Origin: Chloroflexota bacterium
GTDB taxonomy: Bacteria; Chloroflexota; Dehalococcoidia; JABGRK01
Reading direction: 5' to 3'
DNA length: 64,000 nucleotides
Assembly (NCBI GenBank): GCA_018648325.1
Contig: JABGRK010000016.1
Coordinates: forward strand, 73,338 to 137,337
The stretch's first letter is position 1; each line of letters opens with the position of its first letter. Shown one piece after another: positions 17,417-28,290 of this stretch. Made by a program: the position numbers and the translations under genes. The notes below the pieces were generated by a model that was not told the origin of the DNA, did not search any database, and was given only the letters and a program-made list of their open reading frames with translations.

Positions 17417-18403
17417 ATGAAGATACTGGGAATAGAATCATCATGTGACGAAACGGCAGCAGCGGTTGTTGAAAACGGAGTTAGCATACTTTCTAGCGTT
17501 GTTGCTTCGCAAGTGGATATTCATGCACGTTACGGTGGTATCGTACCGGAGGTGGCCTCACGACAGCACCTGCTGTCGATAATCCCCATTGTTCAGAAGG
17601 CAATGGGTGATGCTAACGTAGTGTGGGATGATATCGATGCTATTGCTGTCACCAATGGCCCTGGACTTGCCGGTTCATTGTTAGTGGGGCTGAGTATGGC
17701 AAAGACCCTGTCTTGGGCACATAATTTGCCTCTGGTGGGGGTGAACCACCTGGAGGGGCATATATACGCTAATTGGCTCACTGACGATGTACCTGACTTC
17801 CCACTGATCTGCTTGATTGTTTCTGGAGGACACTCCGATCTTATACTCATGAGGGATCATGGTGATTACGTCAGGTTAGGTCGTACCCGTGACGATGCTG
17901 CCGGAGAGGCTTTTGATAAAGTAGCGCGTGTCTTGGGTGTGGGGTATCCCGGTGGTCCTGCTATTGAAAAAGCATCCTTGAGTTCTGAAAATAGCGCTGC
18001 TTATCCTTTGCCGCGTGCCTGGCTTAAGGGCACTTATGATTTCAGTTTCAGTGGCCTTAAAACTGCCGTTTTGCGCTTATTTGATAGTATCGATGCCCCC
18101 AAGCCCTCAAACGATATTGCTGCCAGTTTTCAGGAGGCAGTGGTGGATGTGCTGGCGACTAAAACTGTAGATGTGGCCCAAAAGTATAAGGTCAAGCGGG
18201 TTATTATCGCCGGCGGTGTGGCCGCGAATAAACTGTTGCGATCTACGGTTAGCGAGCGCTGCCCAATTCCTGTTTCCTGTCCTCCACTTGCCCTTTGTAC
18301 TGATAATGCAGCTATGATTGCAGCCTGCGGCTATTTCCGGTTTAAGGCGGGGCAAATTGCCGGACTTACCCTTGATGTTCAGCCTAATCTTAAGTTGGGA
18401 TAG
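17417..18403 (+). CDS. tsaD: tRNA N6-adenosine threonylcarbamoyltransferase
   Basis: TsaD transfers threonylcarbamoyl to A37 of tRNAs reading ANN codons, as part of the t6A complex. The ASKHA-fold protein of 328 residues has the start [14 protein letters not shown], the metal ligands H111 and H115 (HLEGH), and IVSGGHSD and IAGGVAANK. Length is typical of bacterial TsaD. GAGGG precedes the ATG. The gene is monocistronic or followed by only the groES leader. Confidence 0.97.
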   Translation: MKILGIESSCDETAAAVVENGVSILSSVVASQVDIHARYGGIVPEVASRQHLLSIIPIVQKAMGDANVVWDDIDAIAVTNGPGLAGSLLVGLSMAKTLSWAHNLPLVGVNHLEGHIYANWLTDDVPDFPLICLIVSGGHSDLILMRDHGDYVRLGRTRDDAAGEAFDKVARVLGVGYPGGPAIEKASLSSENSAAYPLPRAWLKGTYDFSFSGLKTAVLRLFDSIDAPKPSNDIAASFQEAVVDVLATKTVDVAQKYKVKRVIIAGGVAANKLLRSTVSERCPIPVSCPPLALCTDNAAMIAACGYFRFKAGQIAGLTLDVQPNLKLG

Positions 18404-18524
18404 ACAAGGTGATAGTAGCCGCAAAACAGCGAATATCGGAAATCTAGCATACTGTTAATCAAAGAAAGACATCTCTATTGCCCTATGAAATCACGTAAAT
18501 GGACGATACTGCCTGCAAATGGGC

Positions 18525-18553
18525 TTGATTTAAAGTGAAACACAGGTTATTAT
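18525..18553 (+). promoter_or_regulatory. groESL promoter
   Basis: -35 TTGATT (18525-18530) and -10 TATTAT (18548-18553) with the ideal 17-base spacing. The CIRCE operator begins 8 bases downstream, covering the transcription start. Confidence 0.8.
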
Positions 18554-18560
18554 TAAGAAG

Positions 18561-18587
18561 TTAGCAGTCTAATCGCAAGAGTGCTAA
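18561..18587 (+). promoter_or_regulatory. CIRCE operator (HrcA site) of groESL
   Basis: TTAGCAGTC-N9-GAGTGCTAA differs from the CIRCE consensus (TTAGCACTC-N9-GAGTGCTAA) at one base. It lies at the transcription start, so HrcA would block initiation until heat or other stress titrates it. hrcA itself is not in the window. Confidence 0.92.
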
Positions 18588-18615
18588 TTAAGCAGGGAAG
18601 TTAAGGAGGAATAAA

Positions 18616-18909
18616 GTGGCGATGAACCTGAAACCATTAGGTGATCGGATAATTGTTAAACCAATTGCCAAAGAGGAAGTAACCAAGGGCGGTATCGTTT
18701 TACCTGATACAGTCAAGGAAAAACCGCAGGAAGGCGATGTTGTTGCAGTAGGCCCCGGCCGTGCAACCGAAGATGGCACTCGTGTTACGCTGGAAGTCAA
18801 AGTGGGCGATACGATTGTTTATCCTAAATACAGCGGCACCGAGATAAAAGATGGTGGCGAAGAGTATCTTATCATGCGTGAGAGCGAGATTCTAGCCAAA
18901 AAAGGCTAA
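18616..18909 (+). CDS. groES: Co-chaperonin GroES
   Basis: The 97-residue GroES caps the GroEL cage. It contains [27 protein letters not shown] in the mobile loop, and KYSGTEIK. The start is GTG at 18616, 5 bases after AAGGAGGA; an ATG two codons later is less well spaced. It is co-transcribed with groEL, 42 bases downstream. Confidence 0.97.
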   Translation: MAMNLKPLGDRIIVKPIAKEEVTKGGIVLPDTVKEKPQEGDVVAVGPGRATEDGTRVTLEVKVGDTIVYPKYSGTEIKDGGEEYLIMRESEILAKKG

Positions 18910-18942
18910 GTAGAAAAATACCCAATAAATGAAATTAAGTAG

Positions 18943-20601
<1,659 letters not shown>

Positions 20602-20630
20602 ACAGGCCAACATCAAACTTTTAATATATG

Positions 20631-20667
20631 AAAAGAGGCGGCTTTTTGACCGCCTCTTTTTTATTTT
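20631..20667 (+). terminator. Rho-independent terminator of groESL
   Basis: AAAAGAGGCGG (20631-20641) pairs perfectly with CCGCCTCTTTT (20650-20660) and runs into TTTTTT. Confidence 0.95.
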
Positions 20668-20741
20668 TGACCTTAATTTGTATTGCTTGGCGCTATCTTA
20701 TTTGGTAAGATTGCTCAATACATCAGATAAAGGGGTGGAAT

Positions 20742-22931
20742 TTGGAAGGGCACGTACTTAAAGAAAACGAAATAATGATGAGCACCAATAATATGGGTGA
20801 TATTCCCGGTGGTAGACGCCATTTTGGGCTTTACTATCATGATATGCGATATCTTAGCGTTTTCAATTTAACTGTAAATGGACAGGAACCGCGTCTCCTT
20901 TCATCTTCGTCCGAGCAAAATTATGTGTGTGACATTCAGATGGCCAATCCAACCATGAAGCTTTCTAACGGTATGGTTGCCATGGCACGGTCCATCAGCA
21001 TTAGGCGCTCTCGCTACATAAAAGATGGCTTTCATGAACTAATCAGTTTTTATAATCACAATTCTTTTACCGTTCCCATTGAGCTAACGCTGGAGGTTGG
21101 CAGTGATTTCTTTGATATTTTTGAAGTTCGTGGCCTTGAAAGGGAGTCTAGGGGTAAGATTGAAAAACCATCTTTTAAGGATTCACGTTTGAACTTGAGC
21201 TATGCGGGGTTGGATGACATAAAACGCCGCACCGAAATAATTTTCGATACCGTGCCGACAAAAGTAGATTATGAAGATGACGTGCAGTCCTTTGAGATAA
21301 CAAGCACTTTTTTGCCTGATGCCACCGAGGTTGTAACTAGAAACATGCTCAGGCCTCCCGGGGCTAGTGCCTCCTGGGAACTGAGCCTGGAGCCAGGTAA
21401 GACCGTTTATTTTTCATATCATATGCTTTTGCATGAGGGTGATAAAAAATTGCCTAAGGTAGAGTCATTTAACGAGGGTCTTGCCTATTTGAAGGAATCA
21501 TACGCCGATTGGCATAAATCATGCACCAGTATTGAAACCGATAATGAGCTGTTTAACAAGCTTATCAATCGCAGTTCCAAGGATTTGCGCCTATTAATGG
21601 AATCCACTCCGCAAGGACTTGTGCCTGCCGCAGGCATTCCCTGGTTCGATTGCATATTGGGGCGCGACAGTCTGATCACCTCGCTACAGACATTGATGCT
21701 TAATCCTCAGATTGCCGTAAATACATTGCGCTATCTGGCTAAACACCAGGGAAGCAAGGTTGATCCTCTGCATGAAGAGGAGCCGGGTAAGATCATGGAG
21801 GAGATACGGCAGGGAGAACTTGCGAATTTAGAAGAGATACCTCATGCGCTTTTCTATGGCTGTGTGGAGACAACCCCTCTGTTCCTTATGCTTTTTGCCG
21901 AAACAATGAAGTGGCTTGATGACGATAAGCTGTTTGCTGACTTGTTACCTGCGGTAAAGGCTGGGCTTGCATGGCTGGACAGTTACAGCGACACCAATGG
22001 TGGTTATCTTCATTATGATAGTAAAACCACCGGCGGAGTGGGTGATCTGGGATGGAAGGATATCCACAATGTAATCAGTTATCCTGATGGCACTTTGGTT
22101 CAGCCTCCAGTGGCGCTGGTGGAAATACAGGGATATGCCTACCGTGCTATGGTAGATATGGCCGAGCTTCTTGAGCGCAGGGGAGAATCGGATGCGGCTG
22201 TAAAACTTGCCCAGCGCGCCTCAAAGCTAAAGGACGGGTTCAACCGCGATTTCTGGTTGTCAGATACGCACTTCTTTGCGCAGGGGTTGGACAGGGGCGG
22301 GAAAGCGGTACCAAGCATGTCATCCAGCCCCGGACATGGGCTTTATTGCGGCATAATTGATGAGGAGAAGGCAAGATATGTCGCTAACCGTCTGACGGGA
22401 CGCGATCTGGCCTGTGGTTGGGGTGTCCGGAATATGAGTTCCCGGGAGTTCAAGTTTAACCCGATGAGCTACAGGAACGGAAGCATATGGCCGTACGATA
22501 ACTCTTTGGTAGTTGCCGGGATGAAACGCTACGGATATCATTGGGAGGCAGAGCAGATAACATCCCAGTTGTTTCACGCCAGTTCTTACTTTAATTACGG
22601 CAGATTGCCCGAACTTTTCTGCGGATTCTCGCAGGATATTGATGGACATACCAGTCCACCGGCGTATCCGGTTAGTTGTGCTCCTCAAGCATGGTCTGCA
22701 GGTGCAGCTATATTGCTGTGCCAGTCTATGCTGGGACTCAGCGTAGATGCGCCGTGTAAAAGAATCTATCTTAATCCGATGTTGCCGAACTGGCTCAGGT
22801 ATGCGGAAGTAAAGAATTTGCAAATTGGCAAGGATACGATCGATCTTTCTTTTGAACGCAGGGGAGAGACTACCAGGTTTGAGATAACGGAAAACAATGC
22901 CAGGGTTGAGGTTATTATTCCTTTTGGTTAA
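20742..22931 (+). CDS. Glycogen-debranching-type amylo-alpha-1,6-glucosidase
   Basis: A 729-residue cytoplasmic protein has an N-terminal beta-sandwich (debranching enzyme N-terminal domain, GGRRHFGLYYHDMRYLS) and a C-terminal (alpha/alpha)6 barrel of the MGH1/GH63-like clan. Visible barrel segments are GIPWFDCILGRDSLIT (near residue 305) and RNGSIWPYDNSLV, with acidic catalytic candidates in both. The start is TTG at 20742 behind AGGGGTGG. Such proteins release alpha-1,6 glucose or act on related glucosides; the exact substrate is not settled by sequence. It ends four bases into the convergent M16 peptidase gene. Confidence 0.88.
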   Translation: MEGHVLKENEIMMSTNNMGDIPGGRRHFGLYYHDMRYLSVFNLTVNGQEPRLLSSSSEQNYVCDIQMANPTMKLSNGMVAMARSISIRRSRYIKDGFHELISFYNHNSFTVPIELTLEVGSDFFDIFEVRGLERESRGKIEKPSFKDSRLNLSYAGLDDIKRRTEIIFDTVPTKVDYEDDVQSFEITSTFLPDATEVVTRNMLRPPGASASWELSLEPGKTVYFSYHMLLHEGDKKLPKVESFNEGLAYLKESYADWHKSCTSIETDNELFNKLINRSSKDLRLLMESTPQGLVPAAGIPWFDCILGRDSLITSLQTLMLNPQIAVNTLRYLAKHQGSKVDPLHEEEPGKIMEEIRQGELANLEEIPHALFYGCVETTPLFLMLFAETMKWLDDDKLFADLLPAVKAGLAWLDSYSDTNGGYLHYDSKTTGGVGDLGWKDIHNVISYPDGTLVQPPVALVEIQGYAYRAMVDMAELLERRGESDAAVKLAQRASKLKDGFNRDFWLSDTHFFAQGLDRGGKAVPSMSSSPGHGLYCGIIDEEKARYVANRLTGRDLACGWGVRNMSSREFKFNPMSYRNGSIWPYDNSLVVAGMKRYGYHWEAEQITSQLFHASSYFNYGRLPELFCGFSQDIDGHTSPPAYPVSCAPQAWSAGAAILLCQSMLGLSVDAPCKRIYLNPMLPNWLRYAEVKNLQIGKDTIDLSFERRGETTRFEITENNARVEVIIPFG

Positions 22932-24193
22932 AAAACCAAGATGTCTTCAATTTTCATGCTGTTTTCAACTGGACCGACTATAGACGCGTTTAGTTTTTCT
23001 GATCTGAAAATGTTGCGTGCTACTCTTTGTATATCATTGGCAGTTACGGCATCGATAATAGCCACGACCTCATCTATGGTTACAATGTAGTTCTTCAGCA
23101 GTTCCTGTCCTCCCAGCCACATGGCCATGTTGCTGGTATCTTCCATCCTTATCAGCAGTCTGCCTTTGCTGAGTTCCTTGGCCTTAGTGAGCTCTTTTGC
23201 CGGTACAGGCTTCTGCGCAAACTGTCGTAGTTCATTAAGCAGTGCCTGGATGGCTATGGTGGTGCGTTTAGGGTCGACTCCGGCGTATACCGTTAGAGCG
23301 CCTGAATCCATGAAATGGGTAGCAAAGCTGTGCACATCGTAGGCCACTCCCAGCTTTTCACGTATATTCATAAATAGGCGGCTGCTCATGCCTTTGCCCA
23401 GCAGCACATTGATCATATCCAGTATATATCTGTCGGGATGTGTGTTGGAGTATCCTTGTACCGAAAGGCATATATGCACCTGTTCAGTGTTCCGGTGCTC
23501 TGTGGCAAAGCGCGGTTTATCCTGTCTGTCGTCTGCCTTGATCCACGGCTGGGGTGTTCCATCGACCCAGTTGCCAAGAGAGCCCTTCAGCATGCTCACT
23601 GCTCGGGCGTGTTCAATATTGCCCGCTATGCTGATTACCGTATTGCCGGGGACATATTGTGAGCCGAAATAATCAATGATGTCATTACGATTTATGTTGC
23701 CAACAGTTTCTTTGGTACCGGCCACATCCATTCCCAGCGGTTGGTTGGGCCACTGCACCTCGTCTATGAGCATGGCAACACGCTCATGCGGTGAGTCCAG
23801 AGCCGTGCTTATCTCCTCCGTTATTACGCTGCGCTCTTTTTCAATGTCAGCAGCGTCGAAGCGGGAGTTACGCAGGATGTCGACCATCAGGTCCAGAGAT
23901 CTTTCGAAGTGGGGCTGGGCCACCTTGGTCCAGTATATGGTCATTTCTCTGTCGGTGGCACCGTTGATAATACCGCCCACACTTTCGATGGTCTCGGATA
24001 TTTCCTGAGTGGTGGGGTAACGTTTGGTGCCCTTAAAACAAAGGTGCTCTATAAAATGCGATAGTCCGGACTGGGGTAATTTTTCGTAGCGTCCGCCTGC
24101 TCCGATGAAAAAATTGAGACAGATTGATCTTGTCTCGGGTAGAGTTTGTGTGATAACACGTAGTCCGTTATTGAGGGTAGTTTTTTCGTACAA
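22928..24193 (-). CDS. M16 family zinc peptidase
   Basis: This 421-residue protein has the inverted zinc motif HxxEH (HFIEH, H46/E49/H50) and the distal Glu in the ERSVITEEI segment. It also has the second, inactive half-domain with a YAGVDPK segment typical of processing-peptidase-like PqqL/YmxG proteins. The start is TTG at 24193 with AAGGA upstream. The family degrades peptides; bacterial members of this type are cytoplasmic and often sit near polymerase genes or the dihydrodipicolinate operon. Not secreted (no signal peptide). Confidence 0.92.
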   Translation of the reverse strand: MYEKTTLNNGLRVITQTLPETRSICLNFFIGAGGRYEKLPQSGLSHFIEHLCFKGTKRYPTTQEISETIESVGGIINGATDREMTIYWTKVAQPHFERSLDLMVDILRNSRFDAADIEKERSVITEEISTALDSPHERVAMLIDEVQWPNQPLGMDVAGTKETVGNINRNDIIDYFGSQYVPGNTVISIAGNIEHARAVSMLKGSLGNWVDGTPQPWIKADDRQDKPRFATEHRNTEQVHICLSVQGYSNTHPDRYILDMINVLLGKGMSSRLFMNIREKLGVAYDVHSFATHFMDSGALTVYAGVDPKRTTIAIQALLNELRQFAQKPVPAKELTKAKELSKGRLLIRMEDTSNMAMWLGGQELLKNYIVTIDEVVAIIDAVTANDIQRVARNIFRSEKLNASIVGPVENSMKIEDILVF

Positions 24194-24327
24194 TTTATGA
24201 GTCCTTAATAGTAATTTTAGGGCTTATGCCCTGTGGATGTCAATTATCATTTTACCCTTTACTATGTACTACTCTATGGTCTGATAGGCATTGTCCGGTT
24301 GTTGCCTATTGCGCTCGGTTGCCCGTC

Positions 24328-24336
24328 TGCTATAAT
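24328..24336 (+). promoter_or_regulatory. Extended -10 promoter of holB-ricT
   Basis: TGCTATAAT (TATAAT at 24331-24336) with a partial -35 TTGCGC 16 bases upstream. It is 16 bases before the ATG at 24353, so the leader is only about ten bases and has no Shine-Dalgarno sequence. Confidence 0.55.
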
Positions 24337-24352
24337 TATAATCGTTAAGCGA

Positions 24353-25381
24353 ATGTGGGATGTATTTGGACAATCAAAAGCGGTAAATTTGCTCGATAGC
24401 AGTGCTGTTGCAGGCAGGCTGGCTCACGCCTATTTGTTTATTGGCCCGGAGCATATTGGTAAAAAGACTCTAGCTCTTAATCTGGCCCGCGCTCTGAATT
24501 GCCTGGGCGATGATGTTCCATGTGGCGATTGTGTTCCCTGCGCCCGTATTTTGGCAGGAGCAAATTCTGATGTACAGATAATATCGCTGGCTGACGGTGC
24601 AAAAGAAATAGGTATTGATCAGATAAGGGATGTGCAGCATACGGCGTCACTGAAAGCATACGAAAGCAAATATCGCGTTTTCATTATTGATGGAGCCCAA
24701 CATTTATCCACGGAGGCCAGCAACTCGCTGCTCAAAACGCTGGAGGAACCGCCCGAAAATGTTTTGTTGATTCTGACAGCTGTACATAAGGGACAGGTCA
24801 TGCCCACCATACTTTCGCGGTGCCAGACTGTGCAGCTTCATCCCGTACCGATAGGGGTCATCGCGCAGGCACTAGTTGATCGTTGGGGTGTTGAACGTGA
24901 GCGTGCCAATATGTTGGCAGGATTTAGCGGCGGAGCCATCGGCTGGGCGCTTGAGGCGATTGAAGATGCGTCTATAATCGTAGAACGTGCCGATATTCTG
25001 GATAAGGCTATTGGTGTTGGTAGTGCCGGTATAAATGAGCGTTTTAACTGGGCGGCCGAGATGGCAACACTGTTCGGACAGGATAAAGCAGCGGTGTTTT
25101 TTAGTCTTGGGCTGTGGACCGGTTGGTGGCGTGATATACTTCTTTATAAGCAGAACTGTTTAAATTTGGTGATAAACTTGGATAGGCTGGAATTAATAAA
25201 AAAATTGGCTAGTATTTACGGGGTAAAACAAATATCAGAATTTGTTAATAGTATTCAATCGGCGGTTTATAATTTACGCCGGAATGTTAATCCGCGTCTT
25301 ACCCTTGAGGTATTGATGCTAAGCATTCCCAAAATGGATGATGAAAGGAGACAAAGGGAGACCAGATCGGTGTCCTTTTAA
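24353..25381 (+). CDS. holB: DNA polymerase III delta' subunit
   Basis: HolB is part of the clamp-loader. The 342-residue protein starts MWDVFGQSKAV, followed by the AAA+ P-loop GPEHIGKKT (31-39), the zinc module C50/C57/C60/C63, DGAQHLSTEASNSLLKTLEEP, and the sensor-like ILSRCQ. An in-frame ATG at 24233 would add 40 hydrophobic residues foreign to the family and lies upstream of the -10 box, so 24353 is chosen. Position directly before ricT is the same as in Firmicutes. Confidence 0.93.
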   Translation: MWDVFGQSKAVNLLDSSAVAGRLAHAYLFIGPEHIGKKTLALNLARALNCLGDDVPCGDCVPCARILAGANSDVQIISLADGAKEIGIDQIRDVQHTASLKAYESKYRVFIIDGAQHLSTEASNSLLKTLEEPPENVLLILTAVHKGQVMPTILSRCQTVQLHPVPIGVIAQALVDRWGVERERANMLAGFSGGAIGWALEAIEDASIIVERADILDKAIGVGSAGINERFNWAAEMATLFGQDKAAVFFSLGLWTGWWRDILLYKQNCLNLVINLDRLELIKKLASIYGVKQISEFVNSIQSAVYNLRRNVNPRLTLEVLMLSIPKMDDERRQRETRSVSF

Positions 25382-25392
25382 ATACATAAGAT

Positions 25393-26253
25393 ATGGCCCA
25401 AATAGTAGGAGTTCGTTTTAAAGGTGCGGGAAGGGTTTACCATTTTCATGCCTCAGGTTTAGGGCTTGGAGTTCATGATGATGTGGTGGTTCAGACTGCA
25501 CAGGGGCTTGAGGTAGGTAAGGTAGTTACTGCCCCGGATAAGATGTCGCCCAGTGACATGGGTGAGCCTCTAAAGCCGGTATTGCGTAAAGCCGAGGATC
25601 ATGATTTTGCACGTGTGGAGGCTCTTAAAGAAAAGGGTAAAGAGGCGAAGGTCAAGTGCCAGCAGATGATTGCTCAGTTCGAGCTTCCCATGAAGCTGCT
25701 TGCCGCTGATTGGAGTTTGGATGGTAGTTGCCTGAACTTTTTGTTCAGCGCCGAGGAGCGTGTTGATTTTCGTGCATTGGTGCGCGAGCTGACCAAAACG
25801 TTCAGAACCCGGGTTGAGCTTCGTCAGGTAGGCGCACGTGATGAAGCCAAGATAGTTGGCGGTTGTGGCAGGTGTGGCAGACCGCTATGCTGTGCTACAC
25901 ATCTGACCTCCTTTGAAAGCGTATCAATGAAGATGGCTAAGGAACAGGACCTCCCGCTTAATCCGGGCAAAATATCAGGTGTCTGCGGTAGATTGCTTTG
26001 CTGTCTGGGGTATGAATGTGCGCAGTACAAGGAGATGAAGGCCAGTCTGCCTCGTGGCGGCACTATTGTGACTACCAGCGAGGGTGAGGCCAAAGTAGTT
26101 GGAAGCAACACGCTTAAGCAAACGGTTACGGTTCAACTTGAGAGCGATGCAAGAATTGAAGTGGCTTTGTCTGATCTTGTAACTAAAAAGGAGCCGGAAC
26201 CTGCGATTTCATCTGCACCCAAACCCAAAAGAAGGCGTAGGCGGAAACCCTAG
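25393..26253 (+). CDS. ricT: PSP1-domain protein RicT (YaaT family)
   Basis: The 286-residue protein belongs to the RicT/YaaT family, known in Bacillus as a Y-complex member that binds an iron-sulfur cluster and helps RNase Y maturation. Here the cysteine block CGGCGRCGRPLCC...CGRLLCCLGYEC is intact. The C-terminus ends in a basic KRRRRRK tail. RicA and RicF are not adjacent; holB is immediately upstream (11 bases). Confidence 0.9.
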   Translation: MAQIVGVRFKGAGRVYHFHASGLGLGVHDDVVVQTAQGLEVGKVVTAPDKMSPSDMGEPLKPVLRKAEDHDFARVEALKEKGKEAKVKCQQMIAQFELPMKLLAADWSLDGSCLNFLFSAEERVDFRALVRELTKTFRTRVELRQVGARDEAKIVGGCGRCGRPLCCATHLTSFESVSMKMAKEQDLPLNPGKISGVCGRLLCCLGYECAQYKEMKASLPRGGTIVTTSEGEAKVVGSNTLKQTVTVQLESDARIEVALSDLVTKKEPEPAISSAPKPKRRRRRKP

Positions 26254-26334
26254 GCTGACCGGGTTGAAAATGCAAAGTGAACGTGCGTTGAAGTATCAAT
26301 AGGTGCTTGTATTTTATGAAACAGGGAAGATGTG

Positions 26335-27453
26335 ATGAAAGGCTCTATTAAAATAGGCAGAATACTTGGCATTCCTATTTATATAAACTATACGTGGCTT
26401 TTTGTATTTGCCTTCATTACCTATATGCTTGCGGTAGACGTTTTTCCCAGTGATGAGAGGAACTTTTCTCAGTTAACTTACTGGCTTTTAGGAATTTGCA
26501 CCAGCCTGCTCTTTTTTGCCTCGCTGCTGCTTCATGAACTTGCACATAGTTTTGTATGCCTTAAAAATGGGATACCGGTAAAAAGTATAACTCTGTTTAT
26601 TTTTGGTGGGGTAGCTCGCATTGCAAAGGAGGCAGAAAAACCCTCCTTGGAGTTTTTAATGGCCGCCGCCGGACCATTTGCCAGCATCGCACTAAGCGCC
26701 ATTTTCGGGAGCATATGGTGGTTTACCAGAGGCGTATATGATCCTTTGTCCTCCATGACAGGATACCTCGCCATAATAAATCTAGGGCTGGCTATCTTTA
26801 ATTTAGTTCCGGGGTATCCGCTTGATGGTGGGCGTATATTTCGCTCTATCGTGTGGCTGATTACGGGTGATCATCAAAAGGCAACGCGTATTGCATCCCA
26901 AACTGGAAAAGCAATAGGTTATCTGTTTATTGCCGGTGGTGTTTTCATTATAGTTCGTTACAATATGTGGGAGGGGCTATGGATTGCCTTTGTTGGATGG
27001 TTTTTAACCATGGCTGCGGCTGGTACATCGCGTCAAGCTACCATCAAGCAATCATTGGGCGGAATTAAGGCGGGTGACGTGATGGTAAGTGATTATATAT
27101 CAATATCGTCTGTGCTTACTCTTAAGCAGGTACATGTTTATATTGCTCATACCGGCAAGCTCTTTTTTCTGGTAACCGATCATGAAAGACTTTTAGGTAG
27201 TATATCTGTGGAGAACTTTGCTCGTGTTCCTCAACAGGAATGGGATAGCACGACTGTGGGACAGATAATGACTCCTGTAAATGATATGCAGTTGCTTAAC
27301 ACAGAGGATGATGCTCTTGGTATTTTGGAGAAAATGGATGAAGTCGACGATAACAGAATGGTTGTTGTTGATGGTCATAACGGTATATTGGGCCTTATCA
27401 CTCGCGATAGCCTGCTTAGATTTGCCTTGTCACGCAGGCAGATGGCCACTTAG
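26335..27453 (+). CDS. Site-2 protease family metalloprotease with CBS domains
   Basis: The 372-residue integral membrane protease has several transmembrane segments, the HELAH zinc site (H67, E68, H71) and the distal ligand in GYPLDGGRI (D164). A pair of CBS domains at about 245-365 probably senses a nucleotide. Such proteins (M50, SpoIVFB-like) cut membrane substrates; the substrate here is unknown. A GTG just upstream is also in frame. Located between ricT and a CoA enzyme without shared operon signs. Confidence 0.9.
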   Translation: MKGSIKIGRILGIPIYINYTWLFVFAFITYMLAVDVFPSDERNFSQLTYWLLGICTSLLFFASLLLHELAHSFVCLKNGIPVKSITLFIFGGVARIAKEAEKPSLEFLMAAAGPFASIALSAIFGSIWWFTRGVYDPLSSMTGYLAIINLGLAIFNLVPGYPLDGGRIFRSIVWLITGDHQKATRIASQTGKAIGYLFIAGGVFIIVRYNMWEGLWIAFVGWFLTMAAAGTSRQATIKQSLGGIKAGDVMVSDYISISSVLTLKQVHVYIAHTGKLFFLVTDHERLLGSISVENFARVPQQEWDSTTVGQIMTPVNDMQLLNTEDDALGILEKMDEVDDNRMVVVDGHNGILGLITRDSLLRFALSRRQMAT

Positions 27454-27501
27454 ATATTTGCATGAAACACTTAAGAGAGTTAATGAAAGGTGGAATTATC
27501 C

Positions 27502-28290
27502 ATGAAATACGAAGACATCGTATATGAGAAAGAAGGCAGAATTGCGATTTTAACGCTCAACCGTCCCGAGGTGATGAACGCCTATACCCGTAAAATGGTG
27601 AGGGAGATGGCCGATGCGATTGACGATGCGGCAAACGATGACCAAATAAGAGGGCTGATTGTCACCGCCAATGGGCGTGGTTTTTGTACGGGCGTAAATA
27701 ATAAAGATACCGAGGGTGAAAGAACAGGCGTACGCAGTATAGTCCGTCATGAGCTGCGCTTGTACCCGGCGATGCAACGACTATGGGAGTTTGACAAACC
27801 CACTATCTGTGCCATAAACGGAACGACTGCCGGTGCCGGAACGGCGCTTGCCATGGTGTGCGATGTGAGAATAGCATCCGATCAGGCCAAGTTCATACTG
27901 GTGTGGGCCAGAAGGGGAATGGTGCCGGATAACGGTGCTTCCTACTTCCTGGTACGCCACCTCAGTCCGTCTAAGGCTTATGAGCTTACGTATTCCGGTG
28001 ATGCTGTTGATGCGCAAGAGATGTTGCGTGTGGGGCTGGTGAGTAAAGTAGTACCTCATGATGATCTGGTAAGTGAGGCCAAAACACTGGCCATGCACCT
28101 TACCAAGGGCTCGCCTATAGCAACTCAACTGTCCAAGCAGCTTATTCGCCGGGCAACCATGGAGCAGGACTTGTATATGCAGATGGAGCTTGAGGGTAAT
28201 TTCCAGAGGATTGCTACCAAAACAGATGATTTCAAAGAGATGGCCAAGGCTGCTAGGGAGAAACGTGAGCCTGACTTTAAGGGGAAGTAA
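27502..28290 (+). CDS. Enoyl-CoA hydratase/isomerase family protein
   Basis: This 262-residue crotonase-fold protein hydrates or isomerises an acyl-CoA. Conserved parts are LNRPEVMNAYTRKM, the oxyanion-hole region GFCTGVNN, and NGTTAGAGTALAMVCDVRIA. AAGGTGG lies 9 bases before the ATG. Together with thiolase at 38.9 kb and the ADP-forming synthetase subunit at 0.5 kb, it hints at acyl-CoA metabolism; specificity is not readable. Confidence 0.9.
   Translation: MKYEDIVYEKEGRIAILTLNRPEVMNAYTRKMVREMADAIDDAANDDQIRGLIVTANGRGFCTGVNNKDTEGERTGVRSIVRHELRLYPAMQRLWEFDKPTICAINGTTAGAGTALAMVCDVRIASDQAKFILVWARRGMVPDNGASYFLVRHLSPSKAYELTYSGDAVDAQEMLRVGLVSKVVPHDDLVSEAKTLAMHLTKGSPIATQLSKQLIRRATMEQDLYMQMELEGNFQRIATKTDDFKEMAKAAREKREPDFKGK

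Noticed and set aside
24233-24352. Hydrophobic N-terminal extension of holB
   Set aside because: It precedes the -10 box and would add a membrane-like segment foreign to clamp-loader subunits.
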